This document shows positions 1 to 5,840 of a stretch of 7,823 bases of DNA, in pieces. The notes below the pieces were generated by a model. The model ran no database searches. It worked only from the letters and a program-made list of their open reading frames with translations, and was not told the origin of the DNA. The translations under genes were made by a program, and so were the position numbers. The stretch comes from Comamonadaceae bacterium (GTDB taxonomy: Bacteria; Pseudomonadota; Gammaproteobacteria; Burkholderiales; Burkholderiaceae_C). Each line of letters begins with the position of its first letter. Within the stretch, counting starts at the first letter, position 1. The stretch spans positions 1-7,823 of the forward strand of contig CANHBU010000078.1 in NCBI GenBank assembly GCA_947458345.1, in the 5' to 3' direction.

Positions 1-594
1 CATCAGCTCGAGGCGGGCAAGGAAGACCTGGCCCATCCCAATATGTTCAGCAAGCATCCACAGTCGCTGGTCGGCCACGGGCAGCCCATTGTCAGGCCGC
101 GTCTGTCCGATCGCTTCGACTTCGAAGGCGAGGTCGCCATCGTCATGGGCAAAGGCGGGCGCCACATCCCGCCCGCGCAGGCCTTGGCCCACATCGGCGG
201 CTACAGCATCGTCATGGACGGCTCGGTGCGCGACTACCAGAAGCACAGCGTGACAGCGGGCAAGAACTTTGACGCGAGCAGCTCCTTTGGCCCCTGGCTG
301 GTCACGCCCGACGAGTTGGGCGACCCCAAAAAAATGGTCTTGAGCACGCGCCTCAATGGCCAGTTGATGCAGCACAGCGGCTTTGACCTCATGGCCTGGG
401 ATCTGGCCGAGCTGATCGCCTATGTTTCGGGCATCTGCGCGCTCGAGCCCGGCGACGTGATCTCCACCGGCACCCCCGGCGGCGTGGGCCACCGACGCGA
501 GCCACAGGTGTTCATGAAAGCCGGCGACGTGCTCGAGGTCGAAGTCAGCGGCATTGGGGTGCTGCGCAACACGGTGGTCGATGAGACGGCGTGA
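1..594 (+). CDS. Fumarylacetoacetate hydrolase (FAH) family protein, 5' end outside window
   Basis: The frame is open from the first base of the window, leaving 197 codons and a TGA stop. Family members usually have about 280-300 residues, so roughly 80-100 N-terminal residues are missing. The FAH catalytic domain is clear. The metal-binding acidic set is an E-G-E pair (residues 42 and 44 of the visible part) followed by the Asp in VMDGSVRDYQ (residue 73). Further on are TAGKNFD, FGPWLVTPDE and the family signature GDVISTGTPGGVG. Enzymes of this family use Mg2+ or Mn2+ to hydrolyse C-C bonds in diketo acids or to isomerise or decarboxylate related compounds. Known examples act in homoprotocatechuate breakdown and on 2,4-diketo-3-deoxy sugar acids. 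The protein is expected to be cytosolic. It converges on a lactonase gene, which suggests a sugar-acid or keto-acid route, but the substrate is not determined. The family call is firm. Confidence 0.93.
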   Translation, partial: HQLEAGKEDLAHPNMFSKHPQSLVGHGQPIVRPRLSDRFDFEGEVAIVMGKGGRHIPPAQALAHIGGYSIVMDGSVRDYQKHSVTAGKNFDASSSFGPWLVTPDELGDPKKMVLSTRLNGQLMQHSGFDLMAWDLAELIAYVSGICALEPGDVISTGTPGGVGHRREPQVFMKAGDVLEVEVSGIGVLRNTVVDETA

Positions 595-618
595 GCCGAT
601 GAGGGCATGACCGGCTAA

Positions 619-636
619 GCGCATGGACGCATGCGC
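619..636. terminator. Hairpin in the convergent gap after the FAH gene
   Basis: The gap at 595-706 between the FAH gene (+) and the lactonase gene (-) holds a perfect 7-bp stem, GCGCATG / CATGCGC, around a GACG tetraloop, 24 nt after the FAH stop codon. There is no T-tract on either strand, so it is not a textbook intrinsic terminator. It may stabilise or help end the converging transcripts. The rest of the gap is GC-rich and shows no gene. Confidence 0.35.
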
Positions 637-706
637 ACGGCCAGGGTGCGGTCGGGGCGCGGTCAGTGCGTGCGCCTCGGCGCGGCTGCATCGGCTTAGT
701 GCGCCT

Positions 707-1633
707 TCATGCCGACGGCCAGCTCGCGCCGCTTGTGCGCACGTAAATCGCGTAGAGCGATTGCGTGCCACAGATGAAGAGCCGGTTGCGCTTGGGCCCG
801 CCAAAGCAGACATTGGCCACCACCTCCGGCACACGGATCTTGCCGATCAAATGGCCCTCGGGGTCAAGGCAGTGCACACCGTCGCCCGCGCCAAGCCAAA
901 GGTTGCCCTCGACATCGACCCTCAGGCCATCGAACAGCCCGACACTGGCGCTGGCCAGCAACTGACCGGTGCCCTGCACCGTGCAGCCGTCGGCCGACAG
1001 CGCGTAGCGGCGCACATCACGCGGGCCATCGGGGCGATGCGACACCCCGGTGTCGACCACGTACAAGAATTTTTCGTCGGGCGAAAAAGCCAGGCCGTTG
1101 GGCTTTTCCATGTGATCGATCACAACGCTGACCTGCCCGCTTTGCGGATCGATGCGGTAAACCTGTGAAGCGCCAATTTCGCAGGCGCCCGCATCGCCCT
1201 CGTAGTTTGAGTCGATGCCGTAGGTCGGATCGGTGAACCAGATGCTGTGGTCAGACTTGACCACCACATCGTTGGGTGAATTCAAGCGCCGCCCCTGGAA
1301 ATGCGAGACCAGCACGGTGCGACTGCCGTCGTGCTCGATGCGCGAGACGCAGCGCCCACGGTGCTCGCACGAGATCACCCGCCCCTGCCGATCGAGGGTG
1401 TGCCCATTGGCGTTCATGGCCGGGGACTGAAACACCGACACCGAACCGTCCGATTCGTTCCAGCGCATAACGCGATCGTTGGGGATATCGGACCACAGCA
1501 GGTAGCGACCGGCCGGCACATACACCGGCCCTTCAGACCAGCGGCAGCCCGTGTAGAGCCGCTCCAGGTGGACATTGCCCAGCGCGTAGCGGGCAAAGCG
1601 ATCGTTCAGCACTTCAAATGATGCGGTCAACAT
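707..1633 (-). CDS. SMP-30/gluconolactonase/LRE family lactonase
   Basis: This encodes 308 residues, the usual length of the family, which forms a six-bladed beta-propeller that hydrolyses sugar or other lactones with a bound divalent metal. The expected metal ligands are present: Glu34 in WSEGPVY, Asn179 in KPNGLAFS and Asp235 in FDGLRVD. The conserved LNSPNDVVV (118-126) and WFTDPTYG (132-139) stretches are also there. No signal peptide is visible, so it is probably cytosolic. The ATG at 1633 was chosen because AAGGA lies 7 nt upstream and the protein then begins at a normal family N-terminus. A longer reading up to 1741 adds an Arg/Trp/Cys-rich tail that is only the regulator gene in another frame. 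The first 20 bp overlap the 3' end of the GntR gene, so the two are probably co-transcribed and translationally coupled. It likely opens the lactone of the substrate sensed by that regulator. The exact lactone is unknown. Confidence 0.92.
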   Translation of the reverse strand: MLTASFEVLNDRFARYALGNVHLERLYTGCRWSEGPVYVPAGRYLLWSDIPNDRVMRWNESDGSVSVFQSPAMNANGHTLDRQGRVISCEHRGRCVSRIEHDGSRTVLVSHFQGRRLNSPNDVVVKSDHSIWFTDPTYGIDSNYEGDAGACEIGASQVYRIDPQSGQVSVVIDHMEKPNGLAFSPDEKFLYVVDTGVSHRPDGPRDVRRYALSADGCTVQGTGQLLASASVGLFDGLRVDVEGNLWLGAGDGVHCLDPEGHLIGKIRVPEVVANVCFGGPKRNRLFICGTQSLYAIYVRTSGASWPSA

Positions 1634-2312
1634 CGGCAGGTCCTTCAAAATACTCGGGGTGCAATTGGGCGATCTTTTGCACCAGCACTTCGTTGTGGTG
1701 CAAGTGAAGCGCCAGCGCCGCCACAGCCGCCTGCGCATCACCCTTGCGCAGCGCCCGCACGATGGCCCGGTGGTCGCTCAAGGCCTGCCGGCCGCTTTGC
1801 AACTCGGGCAGTGCGATGGCACGCACGCGCTGGTGCATGTCGCGCGCCTGTGCGACCACGGGCCAGACCGCTCCCATGCCGCACAAATCGAGCAAGGTGC
1901 GATGAAACTGGGCATCGGCGGCTAGGGTCGCCTCAAGCTGCTGAGCCTTGAGCGCCTGGCTCTGCAAGGCGATGCAGGCGTCCAATTGCTTCCAGCCCTG
2001 CGCATCCGGCGCCGCCGCGAGCAGGCGCCGCAGCCCATGGGTCTCGACGGCTTCGCGCACAAACAGCGCCTCACCTATGCGGGCCAGGCTCAGCAGAGAC
2101 ACGCGCGTGCCCCGCTGCGGCAGCACATGAACCCAGCCTTCTTGCACCAAACGGCGTATCGATTCGCGCACCGGCGTTCGGCTCACGCCCAGGCGCAAGG
2201 CCTGCTGGTTTTCTGAGAGCAGCGCACCCGGGCGCAAGCGCGCATGCACGATATCGGCACGCAACCTGACATGGACTTGCTCGGCCAGCGAGGTGTCTTG
2301 CGCAGCCCTCAT
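1614..2312 (-). CDS. GntR-family regulator, FadR/FCD subfamily
   Basis: This encodes a 232-residue transcription factor. Residues about 8-75 form the winged helix-turn-helix, with the family core LRPGALLSENQ, LGVSRTPVRES and the wing LPQRGTRVS. Residues about 80-215 form the all-helical FCD ligand-binding domain. Its probable metal/ligand residues are Asp133 and His137 (DAQFH), His181 (SDHRAIV) and His203 (ALHLHH). Such proteins usually act as dimeric repressors released by a small carboxylate or sugar acid. The start codon overlaps the stop of the upstream gene as ATGA. Its own ribosome site is weak (GGGG-rich), so translation is probably coupled. The gene ends inside the start of the lactonase gene. 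Its likely operator is the dyad at the divergent promoter near 3753-3766, which would give autoregulation plus control of the divergent Bug receptor. The family call is firm; effector and targets are inferred. Confidence 0.95.
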   Translation of the reverse strand: MRAAQDTSLAEQVHVRLRADIVHARLRPGALLSENQQALRLGVSRTPVRESIRRLVQEGWVHVLPQRGTRVSLLSLARIGEALFVREAVETHGLRRLLAAAPDAQGWKQLDACIALQSQALKAQQLEATLAADAQFHRTLLDLCGMGAVWPVVAQARDMHQRVRAIALPELQSGRQALSDHRAIVRALRKGDAQAAVAALALHLHHNEVLVQKIAQLHPEYFEGPADVDRII

Positions 2313-3751
2313 GGGAGAGCCCCACCCCGCATGAAGCGCCCCAAGGCCGCAAGCTTGCTGGCACTCAAGTAGCCATAGCGGTTGATCCAGAGCCGGCCCG
2401 AGCCGGCTTGAACGCCCTGTGCGGCCAGCGCCAAGCGGCGAATGAAGTCGCCTTCGGGCCCGTAGCTGTGAGCAAATGCGATCACGGGTGTCGAGCCCGC
2501 CTGCGCGCGCGCCAGGCGCAATTTTTCGAGCTGGGCTTGCTCGCCCACCGGGTGATCGGTGTCGGGGGGCGGATAGCGCAAGGCGGCCGCGTCCTGGCCC
2601 GGCCCCAGACCCATCCACTCAAACAGCATCTGGGTCGCCACGTCGGCAGCCGGTCCCTCACTGGAGCCGACCAAATCTCGCGCCCAATAGCGGGCGATCA
2701 TCGGCCAGTGCATGGTGTAGAGCTTGACGCCCACCGCATCGCATGAAGCGCCGAGCGCGTCCCAGGCAAAGCCCGACCAGGTGCTCATGGGTTGCGGAAA
2801 CACCTGCGGCTCGAGCAAGCGGCGCGGACCTGGCACTGCATCGAGTGCGCGGCGATAAGCGGCCAGCATGTGGGACACGCTGGCGCGCTTGCTGGCCCAC
2901 AAGGCGCGCGCAGGCCCGTCCGGGCCGAGCCAGTCGTCCCAGCCGGCATCGGACAGACGCTGACGCAGCATTGCCGCGCCATCGCCCGCCGATTGCGCCG
3001 CAATGCGGCGCCAGGACGCCAGCGCCTGGCTCAACTCGGTGGCCAGCTGCTGGGGGTCGGCGCCTTGCTGTGCGATAGCGCGCTGCCCATGCTCGCTGAA
3101 GTCAAACAGCGCGCTGCGCAAGTCGTAGGGCGGGTACTCGGGCCAGTCGATCCGAAAGCCGCTGACCCCAGGGTAGCGCTGGGCCAGCTCGGCCAGCAGC
3201 GCGGCCCCGTAGGCGTGCACATGAGGACTGGCCAAACTGGCATTGCGGTCGACCCGGTCGGGGTGGAGTTGGCCGTCCGGGCCGCGGCACTGGTCCTGCT
3301 CAACGGCGCCTGAAAACTGCACCCGGTATCCGGGCGGACTGGCGGCCATGACTTGCAGATAAATCTGCATGCCGCGCGCACGGGCCGCTTGAATCACCCG
3401 GTCGAGGAATTCGGGATGGGCTTGGGTGAGATCGCCCGCGGGGCTGGGCTGGTAGCGCAGGCCCTCATACAGCGAAGCTTGGTGCACGAGCGCCGGCGCC
3501 GTGCTGACCCAGGTTTCGCGCCGACCCCAAAGCTCGCGATCGAGCGGACGCACAGCGCCGGCCTCGCCGTCTGGAGGCGGCTCGCGCGCGCCCTCGCCAG
3601 CGGCGACAGTGCGCATCAGATAAGGGCTGGTGACCAAAGCGCTGGCGCCGGCGGCCTGCAGCCGGTCGAGCACCGGCTCGATCCCCTCACACTGGAACCA
3701 CTCGGGCATGACGGTCACGCCCAAGCTGATGGAGTGCGACGAGGAGCTCAT
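2309..3751 (-). CDS. Conserved-looking protein of unknown function, probable (beta/alpha)8-barrel, glycosidase-like
   Basis: I do not recognise this 480-residue protein as a named family. It has no signal peptide or membrane segment, so it is probably cytosolic. Its pattern of hydrophobic strands separated by helices suggests a TIM barrel. Strand-like pieces are ISLGVTV (8-14), ASALVTSPY (36-44), MQIYLQVMA (128-136), GFRIDWPEYPPYD (198-210), DAVGVKLYTMHW (338-349), TPVIAFAHSY (421-430) and RLWINRYGY (453-461). Acidic and aromatic residues at strand ends (Asp202, Glu205, Trp349, His428) resemble glycoside-hydrolase-like active sites, but this is only suggestive. It is the first gene of an operon with the GntR regulator (4-bp ATGA overlap) and the lactonase, pointing to metabolism of the regulated substrate, perhaps a sugar derivative. 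The ATG at 3751 has no Shine-Dalgarno; a TATACT -10-like box sits 8 nt upstream. Later starts have no better site and would cut the first strand. Confidence 0.82.
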   Translation of the reverse strand: MSSSSHSISLGVTVMPEWFQCEGIEPVLDRLQAAGASALVTSPYLMRTVAAGEGAREPPPDGEAGAVRPLDRELWGRRETWVSTAPALVHQASLYEGLRYQPSPAGDLTQAHPEFLDRVIQAARARGMQIYLQVMAASPPGYRVQFSGAVEQDQCRGPDGQLHPDRVDRNASLASPHVHAYGAALLAELAQRYPGVSGFRIDWPEYPPYDLRSALFDFSEHGQRAIAQQGADPQQLATELSQALASWRRIAAQSAGDGAAMLRQRLSDAGWDDWLGPDGPARALWASKRASVSHMLAAYRRALDAVPGPRRLLEPQVFPQPMSTWSGFAWDALGASCDAVGVKLYTMHWPMIARYWARDLVGSSEGPAADVATQMLFEWMGLGPGQDAAALRYPPPDTDHPVGEQAQLEKLRLARAQAGSTPVIAFAHSYGPEGDFIRRLALAAQGVQAGSGRLWINRYGYLSASKLAALGRFMRGGALP

Positions 3752-3752
3752 G

Positions 3753-3766
3753 GTATGCTAGTATAC
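3753..3766. promoter_or_regulatory. Candidate FadR-type GntR operator in the divergent promoter
   Basis: GTATGCTAGTATAC is a near-palindrome centred on CTAG; six of its seven base pairs match. Within and beside it, TAGTATACAA (3759-3768) fits the pattern T-N-GT-(N)-AC-N-A known for FadR-subfamily operators, and it does so on both strands. It lies in the only 35 bp between the divergent starts at 3751 and 3787 and overlaps the probable -10 region, so a bound repressor would block transcription. The assignment to the GntR protein encoded in the same operon is inferred from family and position. Confidence 0.55.
3760..3765 (-). promoter_or_regulatory. Candidate -10 box for the minus-strand operon
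   Basis: Read on the minus strand this is TATACT, five of six matches to TATAAT. A start site at the normal distance would fall at about 3751-3753, on or next to the ATG of the first operon gene, giving a leaderless or almost leaderless mRNA. No good -35 hexamer is seen at 16-18 bp spacing, so the promoter would be weak or activator-dependent. Confidence 0.35.
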
Positions 3767-3786
3767 AAGTGACTTGGAGCCGACCC

Positions 3787-4752
3787 ATGAAACGCTTGAC
3801 CGCTTGCCTCATTGCCCTGCTTGCGCCGCTTTCGAGCCAGGCACAAAGCGCAGACGTCTTCCCCGATCGCCCGATCCGGCTGATCGTTCCCGTGGCCGCT
3901 GGCGGCGGAGTCGATACCGCCTTTCGCACGCTCGCGCCGTATTGGGCCGAACAACTCGGGCAGCCTGTGGTGGTCGAGAACCGTCCGGGGGCAGGCCAAG
4001 CGATCGGCATCGATGCCGTGGCCAAATCCAAACCCGATGGCTACACCTTGGCCGGTGTGGGGGTGCCCATTGCGTTCAACACCGCCCTGGGCCGCAAGCT
4101 GCCGTACGACCCCGTCAAAGACTTGACGGCAGTGGCCGAGGTGGTGACCCAGCCGCTCTTGGTGGTCGCACATCCGGCCGTGGCGGCAAAGAACCTGCGC
4201 GAACTGATCGATGCAGCGCCAACCCAAGCCAACCCGCTGGCCTACACCAGCGGCGGGCCCGGCAGCTACGGCCATCTGTGGTTTGAAATGGTGGCGTCGC
4301 AATACAAATTGAGCCGCCAGCACATCGGCTACAACGGTGTCGCGCCAGCCTTGCGCGATGTACTCGGCGGGCAGGTGCCGGTGCTCATCGATGCAATTGT
4401 GCCCACGGGCACGCAGGTCAAAGCGGGCAAGGTACGAGGCCTGGCCATCGTGCGCAGCACGCGCTCTGCCATGCTGCCCGATGTGCCGACGCTGCAGGAG
4501 CAGGGCTTGAACCTGCCCAATGCCGCGCCGTTTTATGGTGTGGTCGGCCCCGCCGGCCTGCCACCGGCTGTGCTGAACAAGCTCAACGACACCTTGGTCA
4601 AGGCCCTGCGTTCACCGGCGCTGCAAGCCAAGCTCACCGACATGGGCTTTGATGTGGTGGCCAGCAGCGCTGAGGCCTACGGCAAAAAGATCCGCCAGGA
4701 AATCGATCTGTGGAGCAAGATCGTTCGCGACAACCAGATCAAGGCCGACTGA
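3787..4752 (+). CDS. Bug/TctC-family tripartite tricarboxylate transporter solute-binding protein
   Basis: This encodes a 321-residue periplasmic receptor, the standard length for the family. Residues 1-19 are a Sec-type signal peptide: MKR, a hydrophobic core and a probable cut after Ala19 (S-Q-A). The mature part opens with the family pattern DRPIRLIVPVAAGGGVD (27-43), followed by ENRPGAGQAIG (64-74) and KPDGYTLAGVG (82-92). Such proteins bind small carboxylates or related anionic metabolites between two alpha/beta lobes and deliver them to a TctAB permease, which is absent here, as is common for the many orphan receptors of Burkholderiales. The ATG at 3787 has GGAG 7 nt upstream; the in-frame GTG at 3769 has no ribosome site and would put extra residues before the signal peptide. 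It diverges from the barrel/GntR/lactonase operon across 35 bp and probably shares its operator. The ligand is unknown. Confidence 0.95.
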   Translation: MKRLTACLIALLAPLSSQAQSADVFPDRPIRLIVPVAAGGGVDTAFRTLAPYWAEQLGQPVVVENRPGAGQAIGIDAVAKSKPDGYTLAGVGVPIAFNTALGRKLPYDPVKDLTAVAEVVTQPLLVVAHPAVAAKNLRELIDAAPTQANPLAYTSGGPGSYGHLWFEMVASQYKLSRQHIGYNGVAPALRDVLGGQVPVLIDAIVPTGTQVKAGKVRGLAIVRSTRSAMLPDVPTLQEQGLNLPNAAPFYGVVGPAGLPPAVLNKLNDTLVKALRSPALQAKLTDMGFDVVASSAEAYGKKIRQEIDLWSKIVRDNQIKAD

Positions 4753-4761
4753 CCGTGCAGA

Positions 4762-4785
4762 GCCGCCGTGCCTGCGCAAGGCGGC
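4762..4785. terminator. Strong hairpin after the first Bug gene
   Basis: GCCGCC pairs with GGCGGC, and after one mismatch TGC pairs with GCA around a CTGC loop, giving nine base pairs in 24 nt. It starts 10 nt after the stop codon at 4752, in the 97-bp convergent gap before the second Bug gene. No T-tract follows on either strand, so termination would be atypical; a transcript-stabilising role is equally possible. A smaller CCTG-AGG-CAGG stem lies at 4833-4843. Confidence 0.45.
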
Positions 4786-4849
4786 AGCCCGCCCTGACCC
4801 GCTCCCAAGCCCCGGCCCTGACTTAGAACGGACCTGAGGCAGGCCTTCC

Positions 4850-5818
4850 TCAGTCGACCTTGGCGCCGCTGATCTCGACGACGCGTCGCCACTTCTGCAG
4901 GTCCTGGCGCAGATATGCCGGGAAGTCGGCTGAGCCCATGCCGATGATCTCTGTGCCATCGGACTGCACCTTCTCGCGAAAACTGCTGTCACCGAGCGCC
5001 TTTTGCACCTCTTGGTCGATGCGGCGGGCCATGTCCGCCGGGAACTTGGCGGGCGCCAGAAGGCCGAACCACGACACCACCTCGAAACCCGGCAGGGTGT
5101 CGGCCACCGAAGGCACGCCCGGTAGGGCCGGATTGCCCTTGGGGCCCGTGACACCGAGCGCGCGAATCTTGCCGCTCCTGACCGGGGGCACGGCGGTCGA
5201 CAGGGTCGGAAAGCCCATCAGCGCCGAGCCGCCGATCACGGCCGTGATGATTTCTGGCGCGCCGCGGTAAGGCACATGCACCACATCGACGCCTGCAGTG
5301 GCCTTGAACAGCTCAGCGCAAAGATGCGCGCCGCTACCGTTGCCGCCCGACGCGTAGTTGAATTTACCCGGATTGGCCTTGAGCGCCCGCACCAGATCGG
5401 ACACCGAACGGTAGGGTGAGTCGGCCTGCACGATCAAGCAGTGCGGCATGGCATAGGTCAGGTGGATCGGGGTGAAGTCGGCCAAGGGGTCGAAGGCGAC
5501 CTTGCGATAAAGCGCTGGATTGATGGACAAGCTGCTCGTACCCAGCCCGAGTGTGTAGCCGTCGGGCGCTGCCCTGGCAATGGCCTCAAGTCCGATATTG
5601 CCGCCAGCACCGCCCCTGTTTTCAATGACCACCGACTGGCCCAAGGCGCCGGTCAGGCGCTCGGCCAGGCCTCTGGCAATCACGTCGGGCGCACTGCCCG
5701 GAATGAAGGGCACGATCAGCTTGATCGGCTTGCTGGGCCAGGCCTGAGCCCATGCACCCGAGGCGCTCCCCAAAACCGAAACACAAGCTGCTGACTTCAA
5801 AAATTCACGCTTGAGCAT
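4850..5818 (-). CDS. Second Bug/TctC-family solute-binding protein
   Basis: This encodes a 322-residue periplasmic receptor of the same family as the gene it faces, but clearly diverged from it. The N-terminus MLKREFLKSA followed by a hydrophobic stretch and AWA-Q is an export signal, with a likely cut after Ala24. KREFLK resembles a Tat box with Lys in place of the first Arg, so Sec or Tat export are both possible. Family landmarks are KPIKLIVPFIPGSAPD (30-45), ENRGGAGGNIG (66-76), APDGYTLGLGTSS (84-96), NYASGGNGSGAHL (154-166) and VPYRGAPE (182-189). The ATG at 5818 has AGGAG 6 nt upstream; a longer in-frame reading back to 6079 only runs through the sulfatase gene. It starts 22 bp after the sulfatase stop, so the two form an operon, and it may bind the sulfate ester or a related acid. 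The permease is not in the window. Confidence 0.95.
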   Translation of the reverse strand: MLKREFLKSAACVSVLGSASGAWAQAWPSKPIKLIVPFIPGSAPDVIARGLAERLTGALGQSVVIENRGGAGGNIGLEAIARAAPDGYTLGLGTSSLSINPALYRKVAFDPLADFTPIHLTYAMPHCLIVQADSPYRSVSDLVRALKANPGKFNYASGGNGSGAHLCAELFKATAGVDVVHVPYRGAPEIITAVIGGSALMGFPTLSTAVPPVRSGKIRALGVTGPKGNPALPGVPSVADTLPGFEVVSWFGLLAPAKFPADMARRIDQEVQKALGDSSFREKVQSDGTEIIGMGSADFPAYLRQDLQKWRRVVEISGAKVD

Positions 5819-5840
5819 GGTGCACTCCTGGATTGGTTTT

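Noticed and set aside
595..701. GCCGATG (595-601) and CATCGGC (689-695) as a long-range inverted repeat
   Set aside because: A 7-bp match across 87 bp is likely by chance in such GC-rich sequence.
623..1168. 181-codon plus-strand frame opposite the lactonase
   Set aside because: It covers conserved lactonase motifs on the other strand, has no ribosome site that I can see, and no recognisable domain.
1634..1741. N-terminal extension of the lactonase
   Set aside because: The extra 36 residues are out-of-frame regulator sequence; AAGGA fits the ATG at 1633.
2313..2618. N-terminal extension of the GntR regulator
   Set aside because: The added residues are low-complexity Arg/Gly/Ala-rich out-of-frame reading of the barrel gene; the winged helix begins normally after the ATG at 2312.
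3769..3786. GTG start for the first Bug receptor
   Set aside because: No ribosome site precedes it and it puts extra residues before the signal peptide; the ATG at 3787 has GGAG at 7 nt.
3748..4323. 191-codon minus-strand frame opposite the first Bug gene
   Set aside because: It would run through the divergent promoter and is antisense to the well-supported receptor gene.
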